Notes: generated by a model not told the origin, from the letters alone. DNA of 64,000 bases from an uncultured Bacilli bacterium (GCA_934130375.1 CAKOXW010000001.1:248001-312000); one strand, 5' to 3'. Numbered from the stretch's first letter, positions 45,473 to 53,950 are shown. Numbers and translations: made by a program.

Positions 45473-46516
45473 TTAAAACAATTTTATAACATCTTTTATT
45501 GTAATAACAACTACTAATATCATAAGAAGCACAAATCCAACAGAATGGATTGTATTTTCAACTTCTTTTTTAACTGGTTTTTTTCTAATTTTTTCAATAA
45601 TTAGAAATAATGCTCTACCACCATCAAATGCTGGGAAAGGTATTAAATTAACAAATCCTACATTTATAGATATATACGCAGTTAAATATATGATATTTTC
45701 AAATCCTGCTTTTCTTTGCTCACCAACTACTTGATAAATTCCAACTGGTCCGGATAAACTATCAAGACCTAATCTACCAGTAAATAAAGAACCAATTATT
45801 TTACCCATTGACCTAAATAATGATGAGAACTTTTGAGTAGCATACTTAAATGAAGGAATTAAACCCTTTTCAGTCTCACCACCCCATCCAAGTCCATAAA
45901 TATAGCTTTCACTACCATCTTCATTCTCAACCTTAGTTGGTAATACTGATACACTTTTCTTATTATTGTCTTTATCAACTAAATCAAGTTTAATTGCTTC
46001 ACCTTGCTTAGTAAGAGTAATTTCTAAGATTACATCATCTAAAGTTCTAGTTCTTTTACCATTTACTTTTAATATAGTATCTCCTTCTCTTACATTTACT
46101 TTATAAGCATTATACTTGCTATCAACATTAGTAACTACTGGTTTTTGAGATACTGAACCATATATAAGTGCCATTAAGAATAAAAGCACAAAACCAAGTA
46201 CAAAGTTATTAAATACACCTGCAAGAACAATTACAAATCTTTGCCATACAGTTTTTGACTGCATTTGTTTATTCTTAGGAATATCTTCTTCCTCTTCAAT
46301 ATCTTCACCAGCCATTTGAACAAATCCACCAATTGGAAATAACCTAATTGAGTATGTTGTTTCATCATTTTTTCTATTAAATGAATATATCTTCGGACCC
46401 ATACCTAAAGAAAACTCATAACAATAAACACCATTTTTCTTAGCCATCAAGAAATGACCTAGTTCATGAATAAATACTGTAATACCAAGTATTAAAACAA
46501 AATATATTAATGTCAT
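45473..46516 (-). CDS. rasP: Site-2 membrane metalloprotease RasP/RseP
   Basis: 347 aa with the zinc site HELGH (residues 17-21) in the first span, a PDZ domain (about residues 120-200, VREGDTILKVNGKRTRTLDD) and the second motif NLIPFPAFDGGRALF in the last third, where the usual LPxxxLDGG is FPAFDGG. It clears signal-peptide remnants and cleaves anti-sigma factors inside the membrane. Follows cdsA, the standard order. Confidence 0.95.
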   Translation of the reverse strand: MTLIYFVLILGITVFIHELGHFLMAKKNGVYCYEFSLGMGPKIYSFNRKNDETTYSIRLFPIGGFVQMAGEDIEEEEDIPKNKQMQSKTVWQRFVIVLAGVFNNFVLGFVLLFLMALIYGSVSQKPVVTNVDSKYNAYKVNVREGDTILKVNGKRTRTLDDVILEITLTKQGEAIKLDLVDKDNNKKSVSVLPTKVENEDGSESYIYGLGWGGETEKGLIPSFKYATQKFSSLFRSMGKIIGSLFTGRLGLDSLSGPVGIYQVVGEQRKAGFENIIYLTAYISINVGFVNLIPFPAFDGGRALFLIIEKIRKKPVKKEVENTIHSVGFVLLMILVVVITIKDVIKLF

Positions 46517-46528
46517 TAAAATGCCTCC

Positions 46529-47314
46529 TTATATAAATAACAATATCAATGTATACAACAATAATACAAATATAATACTATCAAGCCTATCTAATATGCC
46601 ACCATGCCCAGGCATTATATTAGAAAAATCCTTAACCTTAAAATGCCTTTTAATTGATGAGAAAACTAAATCACCAAATTGTCCCGCAACAGACAAAATC
46701 ATAGTCATTAAAATAAGCACAAAAATATTTATTTTACCAATCGTAAATACATAAAATAACGTTGCAATTAAGGTACCAAATACTAAACCACCTACAAAAC
46801 CCTCAACAGTTTTATTAGGAGAAACACTTGGAATTAACTTATGCTTACCAAACTTTCTACCTATTAAATACGCAAAAGTATCAGTCATAGTAGTTATTAA
46901 TAAAAGATAAAATACTACTTCTAAAGACCTACTTCTTACAAATACAAATAAACTAAATACAAAACTTATAAACAAAATACTACTAAACAAATAAAATACA
47001 TCACTAATATTATAAACCTTGTCGTCATGATAGAAAATAAGTGGTATAAAGCACACAAACAAAGCAATGATTAAGTAACAAGTATTTACAAGTACTACTC
47101 TACCAGCATTAAAATATCCAAATAAAAACATAACTACGTACATAATATAACCTAAATACTTCATATATTCAGGTATCTTAGTATACCTTAATAATTCCCA
47201 CATACCAATAAGTCCAAGTACTAATGCCAAAGCATTAAAATAAATACCACCTAATAAAATCAAAGGAATTGTAATTAATAATGCAATAACCGCACTTATT
47301 ACTCTAGTCTTCAT
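46529..47314 (-). CDS. cdsA: Phosphatidate cytidylyltransferase
   Basis: 261-aa polytopic membrane enzyme making CDP-diacylglycerol. Signature motifs are SVSPNKTVEGFVGGLVFG and GDLVFSSIKRHFKVKDFSNI followed by MPGHGGILDRLDSIIF. About eight spans. First gene of the cdsA-rasP group; the usual uppS and frr genes are not upstream. Confidence 0.96.
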   Translation of the reverse strand: MKTRVISAVIALLITIPLILLGGIYFNALALVLGLIGMWELLRYTKIPEYMKYLGYIMYVVMFLFGYFNAGRVVLVNTCYLIIALFVCFIPLIFYHDDKVYNISDVFYLFSSILFISFVFSLFVFVRSRSLEVVFYLLLITTMTDTFAYLIGRKFGKHKLIPSVSPNKTVEGFVGGLVFGTLIATLFYVFTIGKINIFVLILMTMILSVAGQFGDLVFSSIKRHFKVKDFSNIMPGHGGILDRLDSIIFVLLLYTLILLFI

Positions 47315-47385
47315 ATTATCACCCTAATAAAATTATATTACAAATGCAAATAGATAGCAATAAATTTTTTAAAAAAAGAATAAGA

Positions 47386-47414
47386 TTGAAAATATAATTA
47401 AAATATGCTATCAT
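47386..47414 (+). promoter_or_regulatory. Promoter of the antisense antitoxin RNA
   Basis: TTGAAA (47386-47391) and TATCAT (47409-47414) with a 17-base spacer on the plus strand, pointing into the RNA that ends at the terminator at 47488-47517. Initiation would be near 47421. Confidence 0.65.
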
Positions 47415-47420
47415 GAATAC

Positions 47421-47517
47421 ACGAAGAAATTCTTCATAAAATAAAAGTAACACCTAACCCGAATTTAGGTGTTGCCTATAAGAGCGTGCCTAATTCTTCT
47501 AATTAGGCGATTTTTTT
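47421..47517 (+). ncRNA. Candidate antitoxin RNA of a Fst/par-like type I system
   Basis: A predicted RNA of about 95 nt from the plus-strand promoter to a perfect terminator (GCCTAATT-CTTCT-AATTAGGC, then seven T). It contains a hairpin AACACCTAA/TTTAGGTGTT, and two segments, TTAGGTGTTG (47465-47474) and TATAAGA (47477-47483), that are repeated on the same strand at 47637-47646 and 47610-47616. Because the toxin mRNA is read from the other strand, the RNA can pair with the toxin leader at both repeats and with its 3' end, exactly the DRa/DRb arrangement of par loci. Confidence 0.65.
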
Positions 47518-47588
47518 ACACTATTATAAATAGCAAAAAATAATAGAAGGGTAAATACTAATAAAAGAATCGTTAAATCCTTGACCAT
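47499..47588 (-). CDS. 29-aa hydrophobic peptide, candidate type I toxin
   Basis: Peptide starting MVKDLTILLLVFTLLLFFAI and ending NSVKKSPN: one membrane span with a basic tail, the shape of Fst/TxpA/holin-like toxins. A GGAAGGA site lies upstream; an alternative ATG at 47594 would add two residues. The stop codon lies in the loop of the terminator of the convergent RNA. Its promoter is a perfect TTGACA/TATAAT pair about 70 bases upstream. It is too short for routine gene calling. Confidence 0.7.
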   Translation of the reverse strand: MVKDLTILLLVFTLLLFFAIYNSVKKSPN

Positions 47589-47651
47589 AAACATACTTCC
47601 TTCCCTTTTTATAAGAAGTAGGCAATCATCCTAATGTTAGGTGTTGTAATC

Positions 47652-47679
47652 ATTATAACAACTTAAAAATATATGTCAA
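47652..47679 (-). promoter_or_regulatory. Consensus promoter of the toxin mRNA
   Basis: On the minus strand TTGACA (47679-47674) and TATAAT (47657-47652) are perfect consensus hexamers with a 16-base spacer. Transcription would begin near 47645, within the DRa repeat. Confidence 0.8.
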
Positions 47680-47689
47680 ATCACAAATT

Positions 47690-47815
47690 CAACGACTTTT
47701 AAACAAAAACTACTTACAATTTTAGAAATTATCTTAAGCAAATTTAACAAATTTATCACAAAAAAATTACAAATTTAACAAATCTCTAATTTTTTATTTT
47801 TTTCAATTTTTTTAT
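47690..47815. repeat. Intergenic repeat B, copy 1
   Basis: Aligns over roughly 110 bases with 53733-53875. Shared blocks include CTTACAATTTTAGAAAT and CTTAAGCAAATTT in the same order and spacing, followed by diverged A/T-rich sequence with runs of T. It fills the gap between the toxin promoter and the pilin gene's stop. Confidence 0.6.
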
Positions 47816-47822
47816 TTTAATT

Positions 47823-48863
47823 CTACCTAACACATTTTATAGTAACATTACTTGGAAGACTATAATTACTATCATTTATAATTGGATTATCATTAAATAC
47901 CATACAACCAAGCGTTATTGGTGTATCAGGAAATGTGATTGAAGTTATATGATTATATGCAAATGCACCCTCACCTATACTTGTTACGGTATTAGGTATC
48001 ACCACTGAAGTTAATCCTAAACCCAAAATCGTGTTGTAAAGTGGTTTTACCACATAATTATTATTGGAATTATAACTTAATAGACTTACTTTATAATCAT
48101 TATTATAAGCAGTTAGTGTTGGTATAACACCCCTTGTTGTAAATGCCCAAGCTGCAATAGCAACAACTGTCTTACCATCTATTTGTGATGGTATTACTAC
48201 ATCACTATTTTCGTATGTTACATTTAATCCTGCACTTTCATAATCCCTTGATGGTATTCTACCTCCTGATACTATATATTTTAACGAAATAGTTTCTCCG
48301 TCAATTGTTATTGAACCTCCAGTACACACCGTTGTTGCTTGTTCTTCAGGCACACCTTGAAAGTAATTTTTACACTTATTCGCATCTTCTACTTCAACAT
48401 TACTTACTGTTCCAACTTGGTAACCAGTTATTGAAATACCACCTTCTACTTCTTCATAACTAAAATACTTAGCAGCAGTTTCAACAATTTCTTTCTTAAC
48501 ACTTGCTTTGGCACTATCCTTCGTACCATCATATATAGCAAGTCCTTCAAATTTACCCTTTCCTACTATTGTTACTTTAGCATTTCCCTTATCATCAAAA
48601 GTAATATTACAACTTTCATAATCAGCATTACTTATCTTAGCAACATCACTACATTTTATTGTGGTTGAACTATCTAATACTTGATTTTCAGTATATTTTT
48701 TCTCCGCTTGACTTGCTATTAACTTTGCAGTTGTTTCTAATGATGCTTCCTTAGAATTCTTAATTACATCACTTATTTTTGGCATTGCAATAATTAGTAT
48801 AACTGCTAATATTACTATTACTGCTAATAATTCCACTAAAGTAAAACCCTTCTTTTTCTTCAT
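47823..48863 (-). CDS. Type IV pilin-like protein with C-terminal LRR_5-type repeats
   Basis: 346 aa with a textbook class III/type IVa leader: KKKKG^FTLVELLAVIVILA, cleavage after Gly 6 and a Glu at mature position 5, followed by the hydrophobic helix. Residues about 30-200 form a pilin body with paired Cys. The last 120 residues switch to BspA-like leucine-rich repeats (TSVVIPNTVTSIGEGAFAYN, ITSITFPDTPITLGCMVFND). It is the likely substrate of the prepilin peptidase at 9480. The LRR part suggests an adhesive tip or surface-binding pilin. A strong AAAGGAGAAG site precedes the ATG; its promoter spacer carries nine consecutive G. Confidence 0.85.
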   Translation of the reverse strand: MKKKKGFTLVELLAVIVILAVILIIAMPKISDVIKNSKEASLETTAKLIASQAEKKYTENQVLDSSTTIKCSDVAKISNADYESCNITFDDKGNAKVTIVGKGKFEGLAIYDGTKDSAKASVKKEIVETAAKYFSYEEVEGGISITGYQVGTVSNVEVEDANKCKNYFQGVPEEQATTVCTGGSITIDGETISLKYIVSGGRIPSRDYESAGLNVTYENSDVVIPSQIDGKTVVAIAAWAFTTRGVIPTLTAYNNDYKVSLLSYNSNNNYVVKPLYNTILGLGLTSVVIPNTVTSIGEGAFAYNHITSITFPDTPITLGCMVFNDNPIINDSNYSLPSNVTIKCVR

Positions 48864-48889
48864 AATCTTCTCCTTTATTTTACAAGGTT

Positions 48890-48920
48890 ATTATACTATA
48901 CACCCCCCCCCATTTGACAA
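48890..48920 (-). promoter_or_regulatory. Pilin promoter with a nine-G homopolymer in the spacer
   Basis: Minus strand: TTGTCA (48920-48915), spacer of 19 bases containing nine G (48911-48903), then TATAAT (48895-48890), 26 bases before the pilin ATG. Loss of two G would give the optimal 17-base spacer. In this AT-rich sequence such a run is exceptional. On the plus strand the same bases form CCCATT-TGAC-AATGGG followed by a T run, so a plus-strand terminator is an alternative reading. Confidence 0.55.
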
Positions 48921-49022
48921 TGGGAGTGGGCGTTTTTTAGACCTATTTTTGACATATTTTTACAAAAAATTTTAATATTTTTTAACTATTTTTAACGGGA
49001 TGTTACTTGTATTCAAAATAGA

Positions 49023-49092
49023 ACCTATAATCTTTAACATATAAATTTATAAATATATAACACAAACTATTTAAGCCCAAGAATACATAAAA
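49023..49092. repeat. Intergenic repeat A, copy 2
   Basis: Matches copy 1 (40973-41068) at both ends (CTTTAACATATAAATTTA and AACTATTTAAGCCCAAGA) but lacks the central hairpin. Like copy 1 it lies downstream of a minus-strand membrane-protein gene. The remainder of 48921-49022 is A/T-rich without other features. Confidence 0.7.
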
Positions 49093-49122
49093 TAAAAAAA
49101 GAAACAATTTCTTATTTCTTTT

Positions 49123-51771
49123 TTAAACATTATTAGTTTTCTTTAATAAATAATCCATAAAACCCTTTAATTTATCAAATATAAATAAACTACATATAAA
49201 TAACACTATAAATACAAGTATTGTTTCAATATTTACTAAACTTATATTAAAGAAATTATATTGGAATATTGCACAATAACCAAACGCTATTAAAAGGAAT
49301 GCCATTAAAGTACCTCTTAATAAATTATAAGGTTTACATATATTATTTAAGAATATAAATCCTGTTGTTGCTGTTAAGAATACAGTTAATGTACTACATA
49401 ATTCACTTGATAAACCAAAATTTAATTCAAATAATTTAATTATTACTACATTAAATACTACTGTTAGAGCACTAGGTACACTAGTTAAGAATATCTTTTG
49501 TAAGAAATTACCCTTAACTAAATCAGTATTAGGTTCAAGTGCTAAAATAAATGATGGTATACCTATTGTAAATGTAGTTATTAATGTTAAATGTATTGGT
49601 ATAAAGAAATATTCAGTATTAAGATATATACACGCTAAAATAAGTAATATTGTAAATATAGTTTTACTTAATAATAATGAAGAACTTCTTTCAATATTAT
49701 TAATACTTCTTCTACCTTCTTTTAATATCTTAGGTAAATTATCTATCTTAGAATCAAGTAATACAAACTTAGATACATTTTTAGCAGCCTCAGACCCATT
49801 TGCCATTGCTATAGAACAATCTGCTTCTTTTAATGCCATACAGTCATTAACACCATCCCCTGTCATAGCAACAAAATGACCTTGTGACTTTAATATCTTA
49901 ATTATTTGTTTCTTTTGGTCAGGTCTAACTCTAGCAAATATATTATAGTCATTAACTATATTAGTAATATCTAGGGTATCTATTTTAGACATATCTATAC
50001 ATTTAATATCTTCTATACCTGCTCTCTTAGCGATACTAGAAACAGTTTTCGCACTATCACCACTAATTATCTTAATATCAACACCTTGTTCTTTAAAATA
50101 ATCAAGTACTTCCTTAGCGTTCTCTTTTACTTTATCTTGTATAAGCACAAACCCAATAGGTTTTAAATTAGAAGTATTACCAATATTCTTACCACTTGCA
50201 AGCAATAATACTCTATAATCATCTTGATATTTATTAACCTCTTCAAACTCTTTATCACTTAAATTCTCAGGACTACCTAAAAAATATGTAACATCTTCAA
50301 ATCTAACTGCACTATATTTTCTACTACTTGAGAAGTTTAACTTTTCTTCAACTTTATATCCATATCTTTTTTCAACATATGCTTCTATTGCTTTAAATGT
50401 AGGAGATGGGTCATCTAGAGCATTAATATAATTACCAAGTATTTCTTTTATATTATCAATACTATTATTCTTATATGGAATTATATCTTTAACTTCCATA
50501 TTACCTTCAGTAATCGTACCTGTTTTATCTAAGCAAATAATGTCTACACGAGCAAGACTTTCGATTGAATATAAATCTTGTACCAAAATATTATATTTTC
50601 TTAATCTTATTACACTTACTGCCATTGCAGATGACGTTAAAAGTACTAATCCTTCTGGTATCATCCCAATTAATGCTGAAACAGTATTCATAATCGAATC
50701 AGAAAAACTATAAGTAATATTCATTTGATTTATAAAAAGTAATATACCTATTGGTATTAATAATGCACTTAATACTTTAAGCATTTTATTAAATGAATTA
50801 TAAATAATTGAATTAGTTTCTTTTATATATTTACTTTCCTTAGTTATCTTAGAAACATAATTATCAGACCCAATATGCTCTACTTTAGCAAAACAAGAAC
50901 CTGATACTACAAAAGAACCACTCGTTAATTCATCTCCCTTTTTCTTTGTGATAACTTTTTCTTCACCAGTTATAAAAGATTCATTAACTTCTATTTCTCC
51001 ATCTAATACTATAGAATCACATACTATTTGATTACCAATTGTATATAAACATACATCATCGAGTACTAAATCTTCTTTAGTAAGTTCTATAATATTATTA
51101 TCTCTAACAACTTTAATCTTAGATTCTGCTATAATACTTAACTTATCAATAGTCTTCTTAGCAAGTATCTCCTCACCAATACTAATCAATGTATTTATGA
51201 ATATTACATTTACAAACAAACAATTCTTTAAAGAATACAATATTCTACCACTTATAATACCGCTTATTATAACTAATGAACCAAGTAATATATTTAAGAA
51301 ATTAAAATATGTAAATACATTAGACTTAACTATTTCCTTAACTGTTTTAGTTTTAGGTTCCTCATTATAATTAACATAACCCTTATTAATTCTATCTTCT
51401 ACTTCTCTACTTGATAAACCAGTTATAGTTTTAACACTAGAAGCACTATTAGTATCTTTTTTGATTTGCGTCTCATCATTTGATACTATTACTTCATTAG
51501 TTTTACTACTTAATTCTTTATTTGTTACATTTTTTTGAACTATCATACTAGAATTTGCTTTATCATTTGTATTTTGTATGTTTGCTTTTTTACTACTTTT
51601 ATTACTTTTACTTCGTGCACTTTCACTATTTTCAGTTTTGATAGTTTTGGTTTTCACACTTGTTCTTTTAGTAGTTTTACTACTTTTGCCTTGTACGTTT
51701 TCTTTACTTTTAATTTTACTTTTCTTATTTTTAATATCCTTTGTTTCTTCTTTATTTGTTACACTCTTCAT
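49123..51771 (-). CDS. Cation-transporting P-type ATPase (CtpE/Ca-type)
   Basis: 882 aa. About 110 N-terminal residues are Lys/Ser/Thr/Asn low complexity. Then the P-type core begins with GLSSREVEDRINKGYVN, the actuator loop ESFITGEEKVITKKKGD (TGE), the phosphorylation site ICLDKTGTITEGNMEV, the hinge MTGDGVNDCMALKEADCSIA and about ten spans. The span with MIPEGLVLL replaces heavy-metal CPC, so Ca2+ or another divalent hard cation is likely, as in Gram-positive CtpE-like pumps; ion specificity is not readable. Preceded by the tRNA-Gln. Confidence 0.9.
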   Translation of the reverse strand: MKSVTNKEETKDIKNKKSKIKSKENVQGKSSKTTKRTSVKTKTIKTENSESARSKSNKSSKKANIQNTNDKANSSMIVQKNVTNKELSSKTNEVIVSNDETQIKKDTNSASSVKTITGLSSREVEDRINKGYVNYNEEPKTKTVKEIVKSNVFTYFNFLNILLGSLVIISGIISGRILYSLKNCLFVNVIFINTLISIGEEILAKKTIDKLSIIAESKIKVVRDNNIIELTKEDLVLDDVCLYTIGNQIVCDSIVLDGEIEVNESFITGEEKVITKKKGDELTSGSFVVSGSCFAKVEHIGSDNYVSKITKESKYIKETNSIIYNSFNKMLKVLSALLIPIGILLFINQMNITYSFSDSIMNTVSALIGMIPEGLVLLTSSAMAVSVIRLRKYNILVQDLYSIESLARVDIICLDKTGTITEGNMEVKDIIPYKNNSIDNIKEILGNYINALDDPSPTFKAIEAYVEKRYGYKVEEKLNFSSSRKYSAVRFEDVTYFLGSPENLSDKEFEEVNKYQDDYRVLLLASGKNIGNTSNLKPIGFVLIQDKVKENAKEVLDYFKEQGVDIKIISGDSAKTVSSIAKRAGIEDIKCIDMSKIDTLDITNIVNDYNIFARVRPDQKKQIIKILKSQGHFVAMTGDGVNDCMALKEADCSIAMANGSEAAKNVSKFVLLDSKIDNLPKILKEGRRSINNIERSSSLLLSKTIFTILLILACIYLNTEYFFIPIHLTLITTFTIGIPSFILALEPNTDLVKGNFLQKIFLTSVPSALTVVFNVVIIKLFELNFGLSSELCSTLTVFLTATTGFIFLNNICKPYNLLRGTLMAFLLIAFGYCAIFQYNFFNISLVNIETILVFIVLFICSLFIFDKLKGFMDYLLKKTNNV

Positions 51772-51844
51772 ACCACACCTACTCTACATTAAAAGTATAC
51801 ACTAAAAAATAAAAAAAAGATAGATAAACTATCTAATTTTCATT

Positions 51845-51919
51845 TGGCTGCCTCGGTTAGATTCGAACTAACGAATGATGGAGTCAGAGTCCACTGCCTT
51901 ACCACTTGGCTACGAGGCA
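51845..51919 (-). tRNA. tRNA-Gln (anticodon CUG)
   Basis: 75 bases including encoded CCA fold into a full cloverleaf on the minus strand: acceptor TGCCTCG/CGAGGCA with discriminator G, D arm GCC...GGC, anticodon arm GTGGA-CTCTGAC-TCCAT with anticodon CTG, and T arm GTTAG-TTCGAAT-CTAAC. It reads CAG codons; in such an AT-rich genome a UUG tRNA-Gln would be expected elsewhere. It lies 9 bases after khpA and may be co-transcribed. Confidence 0.96.
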
Positions 51920-51928
51920 AGAAAAAGA

Positions 51929-52174
51929 TTAAACAGAATCAATATTAATCTTTACTCTTCTATTACCATTCATATAAGAACTTGCTTGAACAATAGTCCT
52001 AATTGAATTAGCAATTTTACCACCTTTACCTATTACAGAACCAATCTCATCATTACTTACTAATACTTCTATTAACATAGAACCATCTTCAGTAGGCATT
52101 TCTCTTACAGAAACACTATCAGGGTCCTTAACTAAAGATTTTACTAAATAACTAGTTAACTCTACTAAATTCAT
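51929..52174 (-). CDS. khpA: KH-domain RNA-binding protein KhpA
   Basis: 81 aa, essentially a single KH domain with the GxxG loop as IGKGGK (about residues 47-52). It partners KhpB in RNA binding linked to cell division and ribosome function. Two bases after rpsP, the usual rpsP-khpA pair; the rimM-trmD genes that often follow are not here. Confidence 0.93.
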   Translation of the reverse strand: MNLVELTSYLVKSLVKDPDSVSVREMPTEDGSMLIEVLVSNDEIGSVIGKGGKIANSIRTIVQASSYMNGNRRVKINIDSV

Positions 52175-52176
52175 AA

Positions 52177-52449
52177 CTATTTACCCATCTTTTCTTCATG
52201 GAATTTTTTCATAACTCCACTTCTACTTAAGATATCTCTAACTGTATCTGTTGGTTGAGCACCATTTTTTAACCACTTCATAGCCTTCTCTTCATCAACA
52301 GAAACTACTTCGCTACCCTTAATTGGATTATAAGTTCCAACTGATTCGATAAACTTACCATCTCTTGGATATCTAGAATCTGCTGCTACTATACGATAAA
52401 ATGGTTTTTGCTTAGAGCCCATTCTTAATAATCTTAATTTAACTGCCAT
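52177..52449 (-). CDS. rpsP: 30S ribosomal protein S16
   Basis: The start at 52449 ([20 protein letters not shown]) has an AAGGAGG site; a longer in-frame ATG at 52482 lies before it and has none. 90 aa with the S16 motifs [20 protein letters not shown] and [16 protein letters not shown]. First gene of the rpsP-khpA-tRNA unit. Confidence 0.97.
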   Translation of the reverse strand: MAVKLRLLRMGSKQKPFYRIVAADSRYPRDGKFIESVGTYNPIKGSEVVSVDEEKAMKWLKNGAQPTDTVRDILSRSGVMKKFHEEKMGK

Positions 52450-52556
52450 AATATTTCCTCCTTGTTGTATTAAATATAGCACACAATAACATCTCTGTCA
52501 ACCTTTTTGGTTAACATTATATTATTTTATATAATTATTTTATACCACTATAGAAA

Positions 52557-52582
52557 ATAAAAAAGACAATATTACTTGTCTT
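52557..52582 (-). terminator. Terminator overlapping the rpmF stop
   Basis: AAGACAA (52582-52576 on the minus strand) pairs with TTGTCTT (52569-52563), followed by T-rich sequence. The rpmF stop codon is in the loop. Confidence 0.55.
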
Positions 52583-52754
52583 CTTTAGATAATACTTTTT
52601 TACCTTTGTAAAAACCACATTCAGGACAAACTCTATGTGGTCTAATTATAGCACCACAGTTAGTACATTTAGTTGTACCGTTAGCATCTACTGTATAATG
52701 AGTACGACGCATTCTTTTTCTTGTCTTACTTACTTTTCTAAATGGAACTGCCAC
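52572..52754 (-). CDS. rpmF: 50S ribosomal protein L32
   Basis: 60 aa with MAVPFRKVSKTRKRMRRTHY at the N-terminus and the zinc-type pairs CTNC and CPEC (about residues 30-48). The zinc-binding (C+) form. Follows yceD with the conserved order. Confidence 0.97.
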   Translation of the reverse strand: MAVPFRKVSKTRKRMRRTHYTVDANGTTKCTNCGAIIRPHRVCPECGFYKGKKVLSKEDK

Positions 52755-52793
52755 TTATCTCACTCCTCCTTGTTATCCAAATATAAATATTTG

Positions 52794-53225
52794 TTATTCT
52801 TCTCTTATTAATTTCCAGCCATCACCTGAAGTTAGAGAATCATCTATATCCTCACTTACAACTCGAAGTGGGATTTCTAGTACAATATTTTGCCATATAA
52901 TTGAAATAATATCAATATTATTTTGCATAATTTTTACATATTCTTCAAAATCTTCATCATCATTTGACAATTTTACCTCAGTATTTATGTCAAATGGATA
53001 ATCAACTTCCTTTAAAGTAATACTACAAGGTAATACCATAGTACCTTTAATATTAAGCATCATATTATAAGAAGAATCAGTAATTCTCTTGATTACCGCA
53101 TGAACATTTACTGGACTTAATCTAATAATATCAGTATCTTTATATAATTCACTATCTAAAGTAACTGTATCATCATATACAAGTTCATCTAAAGTTCTAT
53201 TTTGTAATCTTGTTATATCTAACAT
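52794..53225 (-). CDS. yceD: YceD/DUF177-family protein
   Basis: The ATG at 53225 (MLDITRLQNRTLDE) follows GGTGG. The 143-aa acidic protein belongs to the YceD/DUF177 family encoded just upstream of rpmF; the family is linked to 23S rRNA and ribosome assembly. Central LKEVDYPFDINTEVKLS and late NIVLEIPLRVVSED are the recognisable parts; the zinc-type Cys pair of some relatives is missing. Confidence 0.85.
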   Translation of the reverse strand: MLDITRLQNRTLDELVYDDTVTLDSELYKDTDIIRLSPVNVHAVIKRITDSSYNMMLNIKGTMVLPCSITLKEVDYPFDINTEVKLSNDDEDFEEYVKIMQNNIDIISIIWQNIVLEIPLRVVSEDIDDSLTSGDGWKLIREE

Positions 53226-53355
53226 AATGACCACCGAAATAAATTATACTAGAGTTTTATTATTTTTGCAATACCCAAGAGTAAAAGATAAAGCAAAATT
53301 TATCATAAAAATAAGCAACAAATGTGTTTTATTACTAAATAATAACTAGAAAGAA

Positions 53356-53688
53356 TTAACTTTCTTTTTTATTACTTGATAAAAATGTTACTTTTTCTGC
53401 AACTACTTCAGTTACATGTCTTTTCTTTTCATCAGGCATTTCTAACACCCTTGTTTGAACTCTTCCTTTAACACCTAAGATATCACCTCTTTTACAATAC
53501 TCAGAAGTATTTTCAGCAATACCAGTCCACAATACACAATCAATAAAATCAGTTTCATACTCACCATTAGAATTCTTATAACTTCTTGGAACAGCAAGTG
53601 TAATATTAGTTACTTTCTTACCTCCTTCAGTTTGTCTTAGTTCAGGATCTTTTACAAGTCTCCCTACAATAACTATTTGATTTAACAT
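53356..53688 (-). CDS. ssb: Single-stranded DNA-binding protein without acidic tail
   Basis: 110 aa: complete OB fold (MLNQIVIVGRLVKDPELRQT, FIDCVLWTGIAENTSEYCKR, GDILGVKGRVQTR, VVAEKVTFL). It ends at SSNKKES and lacks the flexible linker and the acidic DxDDDIPF tail that recruits partner proteins in the main replication SSB. It is therefore probably a secondary SsbB-like or accessory SSB. It is not next to rpsF/rpsR as the main ssb usually is. Confidence 0.93.
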   Translation of the reverse strand: MLNQIVIVGRLVKDPELRQTEGGKKVTNITLAVPRSYKNSNGEYETDFIDCVLWTGIAENTSEYCKRGDILGVKGRVQTRVLEMPDEKKRHVTEVVAEKVTFLSSNKKES

Positions 53689-53732
53689 AAAATCACTCCT
53701 TTCAAGTACATAATATACGAATTAAAAAAAGA

Positions 53733-53875
53733 GTGCAAATCGCAAATTTCGAGGTTTTAAAGCCAAAAATGCTTACAATTTTAGAAATCTGCTTAAGCAA
53801 ATTTCAAGATTTTGAGCACACTTTTTTACAGATTTGGCAAATTTGTAAATTTTTAATTTTTTTAAAAAAAATTCA
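53733..53875. repeat. Intergenic repeat B, copy 2
   Basis: Second copy of the element at 47690-47815, with shared CTTACAATTTTAGAAAT and CTTAAGCAAATTT. This copy has clearer inverted pairs, for example GAAAT-CT-GCTTAAGC-AA-ATTTC and ACAGATTTG/CAAATTTGT. It lies between the sufB terminator and the ssb promoter region. Confidence 0.6.
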
Positions 53876-53913
53876 TATATCACTATATGAACCACTCGTT
53901 TCACTAAATTAAA

Positions 53914-53950
53914 CAAAAAAATGACCCAAGGCTTCGAAAGTTTCCTGGGT
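53914..53950 (-). terminator. Terminator of the tcdA-tdk-sufB unit
   Basis: Minus strand ACCCAGG...CCTTGGGT stem with a 12-base loop, followed by CATTTTTTT. It lies 50 bases after the sufB stop. Confidence 0.75.
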
